Shown here: one piece after another, positions 9,401-15,908 of the stretch
Position numbering within the stretch: the first letter of the stretch is position 1
Layout of the letters: every line of letters begins with the position of its first letter
NCBI GenBank assembly: GCA_900550365.1
Contig: URRR01000017.1
Coordinates: 1-45,259 of the forward strand
Direction of reading: 5' to 3'
Source of the DNA: an uncultured Prevotella sp.
GTDB taxonomy: Bacteria > Bacteroidota > Bacteroidia > Bacteroidales > Bacteroidaceae
Length of the DNA stretch: 45,259 nucleotides
The notes under the pieces: model-generated
Databases searched by the model: none
What the model saw: only the letters and a program-made list of their open reading frames with translations
What the model was told of the DNA's origin: nothing
Translations under genes and position numbers: made by a program

Positions 9401-9480
9401 CACATGTTCAGCACGATGCCTTTATGCCGCCACCAGTCTATGTAGTGCCGTTTGGTCTCTTCAAGATTATCTTTCCACAT
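6466..9480 (-). CDS. fused URO-D-like methyltransferase / homocysteine S-methyltransferase / corrinoid-binding protein
   Basis: This 1004-residue cytoplasmic protein has three domains. Residues 1-350 resemble the uroporphyrinogen decarboxylase-fold methyltransferases (MtaA/CmuA and 'trimethylamine corrinoid protein 2'-type relatives), with HLDG at H255-D257 where MtaA-type enzymes have a zinc-binding HxCG. Residues about 415-725 match the MetH homocysteine methyltransferase domain (ILDGAMGTMIQ), with zinc ligands C649, C712 and C713 (GGCCG). Residues about 790-1004 are a B12-binding cap plus Rossmann domain with GDLHDIG; H892 is the expected cobalt ligand. The methyltetrahydrofolate and AdoMet-reactivation domains of MetH are absent. 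The likely reaction moves a methyl group from an unknown donor through the corrinoid to homocysteine, giving methionine. Residues about 749-786, between the last two domains, are encoded by a dispersed palindromic repeat. GH31 lies 35 bp upstream. Confidence 0.85.
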   Translation of the reverse strand: MWKDNLEETKRHYIDWWRHKGIVLNMWEHFQEGVAPHADVPAPEPPKDLNQKWFDPEWRARYLDWYVAHSCLKADMLPVANTQLGPGSLAAILGGVFEGGEDTIWIHPDPEFKDDITFNPEHPNYLLHKALLKACKARAKGNYYVGMPDLMEGMDVLAALKGTDKVLMDTVTQPDVLEHQMQQINDIYFKVFDELYDIIREGDEMAFCYFSSWAPGRMSKLQSDISTMISVDDYRRFVQPFIREQCRKIDYTLYHLDGVGALHHLPALLEIEELNAVQWTPGVGEPQGGSPKWYDLYRKILAAGKSVMACWVTLDELRPLLDNIGGDGVHIEMDFHNEAEVEKAMRIVEEYQENSRQADVAPAVKRKAGYANMTDDEAVSSIIDKAESEFADMARRDDNALTAAQAKPSIREAARRRMLILDGAMGTMIQARRLKEADFRGERFAAHTVNVAGCNDLLCLTRPDVIQDIHRRYLDAGADIIETNTFNAQRVSMADFRLEGVCREINLAACRIARQAADEFTRRDPSKPRFVAGSIGPTGKTCSISTDTTQPGWHTFGYRTLLDAYAEQAAALIEGGVDALLIETIFDTMNARAAIEAARLEAQKAGRSVPLMLSFTIADDKGHNMLGQDICRFVADVMGDDILSVGVNCCRDASQAVSLLTRLGEETQCLISLYPNAGMPDAEGHYALSPEEMQRTMWGIAERHVLDIMGGCCGTTDAHIRRLAEIAEPVKGLTLTPHNAADWQPAAQHTDIQGVAKDGLSQDERRPITTQKTANGNAKDGLSQNDRTETGRPAAEGVHDAILNGKADMAVEATRRALDEGTAPQDIINGQMIRAMGEVGQRFQDGKAFVPQLLMAGRAMKAALELLKPLLAGSASTTIGRVVIGTVKGDLHDIGKNLVASMLEGSGFEVDNIGIDVPSDKFVEAVKACHADILCMSALLTTTMTYMKDVIKAVEDAGLRDKVKIMVGGAPVSQTFADEIGADGYSDNANEAVAVAKRLIGKAS
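7121..7235. repeat. four-module palindromic repeat, copy A, inside a coding region
   Basis: Four modules related to AAAGGCCGTCTTT occur at about 22-nt spacing (near 7133, 7157, 7179 and 7197), followed by a tail containing TTGAATATCAG. The same module-and-tail arrangement appears in intergenic copies at 23301-23415, 30878-30983 and 38073-38182, and a partial one at 15813-15895. Here it lies in frame within the methyltransferase fusion gene and encodes two copies of AKDGLSQ in the linker before the corrinoid domain. Confidence 0.85.
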
Positions 9481-9515
9481 GTTATTAGATTTTTCTTTTA
9501 TGAAAGAAATGGCCG

Positions 9516-11759
9516 TTACAGCGCCATTCCTTTAAAGTCTTTATCAATGATTATCACTTCAGTCTTGGTCAGGTCCATGTCGTCAGTGCAGTCAACGGGC
9601 TCGGGATAAACCGGTATCTCGGCGCCCTCACGCACGTAGACGGGCATCAGTTCGAGCGGCACCTCAAGTCCGTAAATCCACCGTCCGCCCTCAGTGCGCT
9701 CGCCGGTGAACAGGTTTACCCACCTGCCTTCAGGCAGATAAACGTCGCGCCGGCCCTCGCTGTTCATCACGGGAGCCACGAGCATGTCGTCACCGAAGTA
9801 ATATTCGTCGTCGATGTGCCAGCACTGGCGGTCGTCCGGGTGGTGGAATATCAGCGCCTGGAGCACCGTAGAGCCGCCGCTTACGGCCTTCTCGCTCTCG
9901 CGTAGGATGTAGGGTATGAGCTTATAGCGCAGCTGCCACCACTTCTTTATTATCGGCGCGATGGCCGGATAGTGCCACGGCTCGCGCTTGCTGGTGCCGT
10001 GATAGCGGATATGCGACGAGAACACGCCGAACTGAGTCCAGCGAACGTACACGTCGTCGCTCACGGGTGAGTTCATGAAGTTTGGCAAAGAGTGGAATCC
10101 CGGCACGTCGTGGCTCCAGAAAGCGAAGCCCGACAGACCGAAGTGAAGCCCTCCCTTGAGCGATCCGGCCATGCCGTCCCACGAGCTGCACGAGTCGCCT
10201 CCCCAGTGCAGCGGATACCTCTGGCAGCCCGCCCAGGCAGCTCTCGCCCAGATGATGCCGTCGCCCGTCACCTCCTTTGTTACCTCGTAAGCCGCCTTCT
10301 GGTAAAGCAGGGCGTAGAGATTGTTGAGCAGTTCGGGCTTCATGTTCTTGTAAACGGCGTCCATGTGGATGTTTTCGCCGAAGTCGGTCTTTATCGCCGC
10401 CACGCCCATATTTAGCAGACGGCGCAGCAGACCCTTGTACCACTCGGTGGCTTCGGGGCTTGTAAAGTCTATTGTTCCGGCGTAGTCGAGGGCCGAGAAG
10501 TTAGAACCTTCGCCCTGTTGCTGCTTTGTCAGGGTGCAGATGTAATGGTTCTGCCGCGCCTCGTCTATCTGTTCGGCGTCCTCGGCGACGTAAGGCAACT
10601 GCCAGAGCGTCACGCGGAAGCCCTTGTCTTTCAGTCCGTGGATGAACTTCTCGGGGTCAGGAAAGCGCTCCTCGTTGAATTTCCATTCGCACAGCCAGTC
10701 GGTCTTGAACCAGCCCGTGTCAAGATGTATCACGTCACAAGGGTAGTGCTCCGCCCTCAGACGGTCGCAGATAGCGTTCACCTCGTCGGCGCTGAAGTAA
10801 GACATGCGGCTCATCCACACGCCGAAACTCCACAACGGGGGCATCTGCGGATAGCCCGTCAGGTCGCGGTAGCCGCGTATTATTTCCTCGAAAGAGTCGC
10901 CGCCGATAAGGAAAACGTCGAGCATGGCCTGGCGGCTGAGGAACTGCACCGAGCGCGTTGACATCCCCGCGAGCGACAGTTTGCCGTGAGCCGTGGTGTG
11001 ATAGAACGCTCCGTACATGCGGCTCGACACGTAGAAGGGTATGTTTTTATATGTCCGGCGGTTGTTTACGCCCTGTCCGTCCTGGTTTTTCAGGTAAAAC
11101 GTCTGTCCGCTGAGGTCCATTTTCATGAACCGCTCGCCCGTTCCGGCGAAGCATTCGTCGGCCTTACACTCGAACGACAGCGTGGCCCGCTCCTTCCGTC
11201 CGTCAAGTTTGCAGAAGCCTAAGGGCAGCGCGTCGTAGCGCGGAGGCGAGAAGTGGTCGTAGGCGGCGAGGCGTATCTCGCGCCGCCCGTCGGGGAAGAG
11301 GCGCATGTCAAGCGTCTCCTGAGGGTCGGGCAGCAGCGTGCTCCAGCGGTCGAGCACGGGCTCCTTCACGTTAATCTCGGCCCGCTTAACGCCCTCCGGG
11401 TCGGTTATGGTCCACACGCCGTCGCTGAACGACGCGCTAAGAGGCACCTTCCTGACGCGCCCGCTGTACTGAAGTATCTCCGAACTGTCGCTCATCTCCG
11501 CCTCGCCGAAGCCTGTGAAGAGGCGCAGTATCTTAGGTTCGTACTGCCTGATAATCAGCGTATATTCCTCTTTCGGCGCCGAGATGTCGGCCTCCATGTC
11601 GTTGGCCAGCTTCTGTTTCTGGAACGGAACGGTTACGTATATGTCGCCGTCGTGCTCATATACGGCCGTCGGCTTGTACGCCTTCCACAGCGACTCGTCA
11701 CGGCGGAGGTCGGTATCAAAGTCCATGAAGTCGAACAGATGATAGTTTGTAGGTATCAT
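9516..11759 (-). CDS. GH31 glycoside hydrolase, alpha-xylosidase (YicI)-like
   Basis: This is a 747-residue retaining alpha-glycosidase of family GH31 with closest visible resemblance to E. coli YicI alpha-xylosidase. The sequence shows an N-terminal beta-sandwich, the (beta/alpha)8 barrel, and C-terminal beta domains. The catalytic nucleophile is D459 in KTDFGE and the acid/base is D551 in FWSHDVPGF, both in the YicI-type context. There is no signal peptide, so it probably acts in the cytoplasm on an imported oligosaccharide. The gene lies 36 bp after the beta-helix gene and 35 bp before the methyltransferase fusion, which indicates one operon. Alpha-glucosidase or another alpha-glycosidase specificity is possible; alpha-xylosidase is inferred from the motif context only. 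Confidence 0.9.
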   Translation of the reverse strand: MIPTNYHLFDFMDFDTDLRRDESLWKAYKPTAVYEHDGDIYVTVPFQKQKLANDMEADISAPKEEYTLIIRQYEPKILRLFTGFGEAEMSDSSEILQYSGRVRKVPLSASFSDGVWTITDPEGVKRAEINVKEPVLDRWSTLLPDPQETLDMRLFPDGRREIRLAAYDHFSPPRYDALPLGFCKLDGRKERATLSFECKADECFAGTGERFMKMDLSGQTFYLKNQDGQGVNNRRTYKNIPFYVSSRMYGAFYHTTAHGKLSLAGMSTRSVQFLSRQAMLDVFLIGGDSFEEIIRGYRDLTGYPQMPPLWSFGVWMSRMSYFSADEVNAICDRLRAEHYPCDVIHLDTGWFKTDWLCEWKFNEERFPDPEKFIHGLKDKGFRVTLWQLPYVAEDAEQIDEARQNHYICTLTKQQQGEGSNFSALDYAGTIDFTSPEATEWYKGLLRRLLNMGVAAIKTDFGENIHMDAVYKNMKPELLNNLYALLYQKAAYEVTKEVTGDGIIWARAAWAGCQRYPLHWGGDSCSSWDGMAGSLKGGLHFGLSGFAFWSHDVPGFHSLPNFMNSPVSDDVYVRWTQFGVFSSHIRYHGTSKREPWHYPAIAPIIKKWWQLRYKLIPYILRESEKAVSGGSTVLQALIFHHPDDRQCWHIDDEYYFGDDMLVAPVMNSEGRRDVYLPEGRWVNLFTGERTEGGRWIYGLEVPLELMPVYVREGAEIPVYPEPVDCTDDMDLTKTEVIIIDKDFKGMAL

Positions 11760-11795
11760 ATCTCTTTATTATTATTGTTTCATTACGGGCTTGTG

Positions 11796-13598
11796 TCAGT
11801 CTGCTGCCTGTTCCTTTACGTTCATGTGGGGGCCCGGGCGGTTATATCCGAACAGCGGCTTGGGGCACTCGTTGTTCTCCACGGTGAAGCCGTCAGAGGC
11901 CTCGTCGAAGTAAATGCAGAAGGCTCTGTCGTTGGTTGCGTATGGCGCATCGGCCGGCAGACCTATCCGGTTGCCGCTGATTACCGAGCCGGGCTGGTTA
12001 GACAGGGTGTAGATACCGCCCACATCGTACAGCTGTCGGGCGTAATTGTGGATGTAGTTGCCCGTAATACGGTTGTCGTGCATGCCGCTTTCCTTGGCCG
12101 TCCAGCCCCAGCCGACGCATATTCCTGAATAATTGACGTTCGAGATTTCATTTTGTACTATGTCAATTTCACTAACATAGCCCGCGCTTATTGCGGCGCA
12201 GCCCCAGTCCTCGTTGGCCGCGTCGTCAATGCGGCAGCCGCTGATTGTAATGTTGTCGCACATGTCTGATGGAATGGCGGGCGAGTAGGGGATGTGCGTC
12301 TCGAATCCTCCCTCGCCGAACGAGCCGGCCATTATCGCCGTGCCTCCTATGTCGGTGAAGGTGCACGAGTCAACGGCTGACGAGCTTACGGCGTAGGCAA
12401 AGTCGACGGCTGTTGCCCCTACGTGGCTGAAGCGGCAGCCGCTGAAGGTGATGCCCGTGGCAAACCGCGCCGTCACGGCGGCCTCGGGGCGGGCTATCCA
12501 GGCCTGGTTCTCAAGCTCAGCCTTATGGAACAGGCCCGGCTTGTCCAACTTATAGGCGTCGATAAGGCGGAATCCGCCCTGCAGAGTGACGTGTCCTTCA
12601 CGCAAGGGGCGTGTCCATGCGGCGTGCATGAACGCCAGGTTGCTGAACGTAACGTTGCTTACCGGCCGCTCGCGCGTGCCGCCTATCACCACGAGAGTCT
12701 CCATTGCGGGCACGGTTATCTGCATCTTGTCAGGCGTGCGACCGTCTTCGGGGTAATAATAGATGCGTCCCGAGGGGTAGTCCTGATACCATTCGCCCGG
12801 CTCGTCGAGCAGTTCGAGGGCGTTGTTGAGGCTGAATGACGAGTTGCCCCGCTCGCCTCCTATAACCGGCTGGGGCCACGGATGGGCGAACTCAAGGCGG
12901 CTCTCGGGCTGGTGGAACCACACTTTGGTAAGCCCGTTGCCCATATCCTTCATCTCCCTCACGCGCAGAATGGCTATCGCCCAGCGCTGATGCACGGTCA
13001 TTTCGAGCTGCCGTGCGCCGCTGAGGTCGGCCTTGGGCGTGGGTATGGTGATGCTCTCGTCACCGGGAGAGAAGGCCGCCATGCGCTCCATGCCGTACTC
13101 GCCGAACTGCGTGGCGCGCAGAGCCTTGCGCCCGTCGGCGTACATCTGGCGGGCGTACACTATGCGGTTGCCGCGTATCGGGGCGTCAGCCACCCATACC
13201 TTGCCCCTCACCGTGGCCGGCAGACGCGGGTCGTCGCAGCCCTTGCGCCAGCCCGTCACGCTAACGCCGCCGCTTATCACGGTCTCAGCGCCAGCCTCGC
13301 CGCGTATCACGGTGGGCGATTCCGGTGTGCCGCTGTCCTCCGGACGTATGAAGATAGGGCTGTCAAGGCGGTAAGTGCCGCCGCGGATGATGATGCTGAT
13401 GCCGCCGCGCGTCATGTCGCTCAGGCCCAGGCGGCGCCACTCGCGGGCCTGCCTCAGGGCGGCGTCAATAGTCTTAAGGGGCGCGTCGGCCGTGCCCGCT
13501 GCGCTGTCGTTGCCGCCGGCTGAAACGTATATGTCGCCTGCCGTCACCGCGGCATGGCTGCATATAAGGATTAATGCAGTAAGGATTAATTTTCTCAT
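11796..13598 (-). CDS. secreted right-handed parallel beta-helix protein, possible glycoside hydrolase
   Basis: This 600-residue protein has an Sec-type signal peptide (about residues 1-20, ending near VTAG). Then comes IYVSAGGNDSAAGTADAPL, the usual start of Bacteroidetes parallel beta-helix enzymes, and many short beta-helix turns rich in G, N and S (ITFSGCRFSHV, ITISGCRI, ITGNYIHNY). Such proteins bind or cleave polysaccharides. The length and N-terminal pattern are compatible with the GH141-type group, but I cannot confirm catalytic residues. It is the first gene of a minus-strand operon with GH31 and the corrinoid methyltransferase, suggesting an extracytoplasmic step before uptake and GH31 cleavage. 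No convincing promoter was seen upstream. Confidence 0.75.
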   Translation of the reverse strand: MRKLILTALILICSHAAVTAGDIYVSAGGNDSAAGTADAPLKTIDAALRQAREWRRLGLSDMTRGGISIIIRGGTYRLDSPIFIRPEDSGTPESPTVIRGEAGAETVISGGVSVTGWRKGCDDPRLPATVRGKVWVADAPIRGNRIVYARQMYADGRKALRATQFGEYGMERMAAFSPGDESITIPTPKADLSGARQLEMTVHQRWAIAILRVREMKDMGNGLTKVWFHQPESRLEFAHPWPQPVIGGERGNSSFSLNNALELLDEPGEWYQDYPSGRIYYYPEDGRTPDKMQITVPAMETLVVIGGTRERPVSNVTFSNLAFMHAAWTRPLREGHVTLQGGFRLIDAYKLDKPGLFHKAELENQAWIARPEAAVTARFATGITFSGCRFSHVGATAVDFAYAVSSSAVDSCTFTDIGGTAIMAGSFGEGGFETHIPYSPAIPSDMCDNITISGCRIDDAANEDWGCAAISAGYVSEIDIVQNEISNVNYSGICVGWGWTAKESGMHDNRITGNYIHNYARQLYDVGGIYTLSNQPGSVISGNRIGLPADAPYATNDRAFCIYFDEASDGFTVENNECPKPLFGYNRPGPHMNVKEQAAD

Positions 13599-13668
13599 TA
13601 TGTTATTAGATTAAGGTGTCTGTTCCTGCCGGGCAGGGTGTTTAAGGTTGTAGAGGCTGCCAGATGCC

Positions 13669-13743
13669 GACAGAAGCGGCTCCGGGGCGCGTCATCGGCC
13701 TTTTAAAAGAGCCGTTCAGCCTGCCGTCAGCGCCGCTTCTGTC
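13669..13743 (-). terminator. hairpin downstream of the DEAD-box helicase gene
   Basis: GACAGAAGCGGC at 13669-13680 pairs perfectly with GCCGCTTCTGTC at 13732-13743, with a loop of about 50 nt that itself contains the short palindrome CTTTTAAAAG. It follows the helicase stop codon on the minus strand and precedes the beta-helix gene. There is no clear T tract, so it may be a transcript-end stabiliser rather than a strong intrinsic terminator. Confidence 0.5.
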
Positions 13744-13754
13744 TGTCTGATCAG

Positions 13755-15632
13755 TTATTTCTTGGGTTTGCGTCGTGCCCATCCTTCCTCGCTGAAGTCA
13801 GGTTCGTCGCCCACTAATTTCGTGTTTCCGCCGTCTTTGTTGAAGAACTGCCGCCAGTCGTCCTGCCGTCCGCCGCCGGCTTCCGTGGCGTTGCGCTTGC
13901 GGCCTTTCTTCGCCGCGCTGTCGTCGTCGCGCCGTCTTGCCTTCCTGCCAGAGCCGTTGCGGTCGTCCCTGCGGCCGTCGCGGCGTGAGGCAGAGCCGCC
14001 CCTGTCGGCCTCGTTGCAGCGCACCTGGCGGCCCTTGTACGTAGTTCCGTCGAGGGCGCGCATCACCTTTGCCGCGTCCTTCTCAGGCACTTCAAAGTAA
14101 GCCATCTTGGCCATGAGGTCGATGGCGCCTATCTCCTGGCGTCCGCCGCGCATGTTGCGGTTGACGAACTGCATCAGCTCGCCGGGGTAGAAGCCGTCGG
14201 CCTTGCCCAGATTGATGAACAGGCGGCAGTATCCGGCCTCGGCCTTGTGCGAGCGTTTGCGCTCGTCGCTGGTGCGCTCTTTCTTCTTCTTGTCGCCCTT
14301 GGTGCTGGGCTTCTCTATCTCGGGCGCGTCGGCGTAGTAGGCCAGGAAGCGTCCGAACTCGCGGCTTACTATCTTCTTGATGATGTCCTCCTTGTCCATG
14401 AACTCGAAGTAACGGTTGATGTCGTCCATGAAGGGCGCTATCTCCTCCTCGTTGACGTCGGTCTTCACAATCTGGTCCATCACCTTGTAGAGCTGCTTCT
14501 TGCATATCTCCTCGGCCGAGGGTATCTCTCCCTCGACGAACTCCTTGCCGATGGTCTTCTCTATGGCGCGTATCTTCGACTTCTCCCTTGTGTGTACAAT
14601 CGAGATTGACGTGCCCTTCTTGCCGGCGCGGCCCGTTCGTCCGCTGCGGTGGGTGTAGCTCTCGATGTCGTCGGGCAGTCCGTAGTTGATTACGTGGGTC
14701 AGGTCGTCTACGTCAAGGCCGCGGGCGGCCACGTCGGTAGCCACGAGCAGCTGGGTAAGGTGCTGGCGGAACTTCTGCATCGTGAGGTCGCGCTGCTGCT
14801 GAGAGAGGTCTCCGTGCAGCGACTCGGCGTTGTATCCGTCGTGTATCAGCTTGTCGGCCACCTCCTGCGTCTCTCGCTTCGTGCGGCAGAATATTATGGC
14901 GAAAATCTTAGGATAGTAGTCTACGATGCGCTTCAGGGCCAGATATTTGTCCTTGGCGTTCACCATGTAGTATATGTGGTTGACGTGCTCGGCGCCCTCG
15001 TTGCGGCTGCCTACTACTATTTCCTTCGGGTCGCGGAGGTAGTTGCGGGCTATCTTCTCAATCTCCTTGCTCATCGTTGCCGAGAAGAGCAGGGTGTTCC
15101 TGTCCTCGGGCACGCCCTCAAGTATGGCGTCGATGCTTTCAGAGAAGCCCATGTTGAGCATCTCGTCGGCCTCGTCGAGCACGACGTTCTTCACGGCCTC
15201 CAGCTTCGCCGCGCCGCGGTTCATCAGGTCGATTAGTCGTCCGGGCGTGGCCACGATGATCTGCGCTCCGTGCTTCAGGGCGCGTATCTGGTTCTCTATG
15301 GACGTTCCGCCGTACACGGGCACCACGTTGATGCCCTCCATGTACTTTGAGAAGTCCTTCAGGTCGTCGGCTATCTGGAGACACAGCTCGCGCGTGGGGC
15401 TGAGCACCAGCGCCTGCGTCTGGCGCACACGGGCGTCGGTGCGCTGCAGAATGGGTATGCCGAACGCGGCCGTCTTGCCCGTGCCGGTCTGCGCAAGGGC
15501 TATTACGTCGTTTCTGTTACCGAGCAGATAGGGGATTACTTCTTCCTGTACCGGCATGGGCTGCTCGAAGCCCAGTTCCTCGATGGCGCGGCGTATCTCC
15601 TCGCACACGCCAAGTTCTTCAAATGTCTTCAA
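13755..15632 (-). CDS. DEAD-box ATP-dependent RNA helicase with DbpA-like RNA-binding domain
   Basis: This ATP-dependent RNA helicase probably acts in ribosome assembly or RNA turnover. All the core motifs are visible: Q motif (GFEQPMPVQ), AQTGTGKT, PTRELC, DEADEM, SATM, ATDVAARGLD and HRSGRTGRAG. A DbpA-type RNA-binding domain follows (GYCRLFINLGKADGFYPGEL onward), and then a basic, Arg/Lys/Asp-rich disordered tail. I place the start at a TTG codon at 15632, giving 625 residues beginning (M)KTFEELGV. This matches the usual start of Bacteroidetes homologues, and the longer reading frame would begin upstream of the apparent promoter at 15715-15745, so its first residues could not be transcribed. 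It is probably a single-gene unit. Confidence 0.9.
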   Translation of the reverse strand: MKTFEELGVCEEIRRAIEELGFEQPMPVQEEVIPYLLGNRNDVIALAQTGTGKTAAFGIPILQRTDARVRQTQALVLSPTRELCLQIADDLKDFSKYMEGINVVPVYGGTSIENQIRALKHGAQIIVATPGRLIDLMNRGAAKLEAVKNVVLDEADEMLNMGFSESIDAILEGVPEDRNTLLFSATMSKEIEKIARNYLRDPKEIVVGSRNEGAEHVNHIYYMVNAKDKYLALKRIVDYYPKIFAIIFCRTKRETQEVADKLIHDGYNAESLHGDLSQQQRDLTMQKFRQHLTQLLVATDVAARGLDVDDLTHVINYGLPDDIESYTHRSGRTGRAGKKGTSISIVHTREKSKIRAIEKTIGKEFVEGEIPSAEEICKKQLYKVMDQIVKTDVNEEEIAPFMDDINRYFEFMDKEDIIKKIVSREFGRFLAYYADAPEIEKPSTKGDKKKKERTSDERKRSHKAEAGYCRLFINLGKADGFYPGELMQFVNRNMRGGRQEIGAIDLMAKMAYFEVPEKDAAKVMRALDGTTYKGRQVRCNEADRGGSASRRDGRRDDRNGSGRKARRRDDDSAAKKGRKRNATEAGGGRQDDWRQFFNKDGGNTKLVGDEPDFSEEGWARRKPKK

Positions 15633-15714
15633 TATAAAAAAATTATGTGTAAAAAAGCCGCATGCATGCCGCCGGCGCAACAGTTGCCGCGCGGACGGTG
15701 TATAAACGGCGCTG

Positions 15715-15745
15715 CAAAGATAGCGCAAAAAACATTAATATCAAA
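15715..15745 (-). promoter_or_regulatory. Bacteroidetes-type promoter of the helicase gene
   Basis: On the minus strand a TTTG (-33) at 15745-15742 is followed after 19 nt by TATCTTTG (-7) at 15722-15715. Both boxes and the spacing match the Bacteroidetes sigma-ABfr consensus. Transcription would start near 15708, leaving a leader of about 75 nt before the TTG start. Confidence 0.75.
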
Positions 15746-15812
15746 ATAAAAATGTGGAAAGTGGCATAATTTGCCTGCAGGTCTCTAACGGCCTGACTGT
15801 CAACGCCTTTCC

Positions 15813-15895
15813 AATATGCCGTCTTTTGCACGGCAAAAGGCCGCCTTTGATAACGCAAAAGGCCGTCTTTCGCAGCGCGGAAGACGGCCTTTCAG
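15813..15895. repeat. four-module palindromic repeat, copy B
   Basis: Four modules of the AAAGGCCGTCTTT family are visible near 15814, 15833, 15855 and 15879, the last in opposite orientation (AAGACGGCCTTTC). The TTGAATATCAA-like tail seen in other copies is not recognisable here, because the repeat runs up to the stop codon of the GH3 gene. On the minus strand it could serve as a transcript-end hairpin for that gene. Confidence 0.8.
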
Positions 15896-15908
15896 AAAAT
15901 GACTGTTT

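Noticed and set aside
8071..9609. Long plus-strand open frame opposite the methyltransferase fusion
   Set aside because: The minus strand encodes well-defined catalytic domains; the plus-strand frame is rich in V, H, R and Q, as expected for a shadow, and matches nothing known.
15633..15728. N-terminal extension of the helicase beginning MRYLCSAVYTP
   Set aside because: It starts upstream of the inferred transcription start, and the extra residues do not resemble family N-termini.
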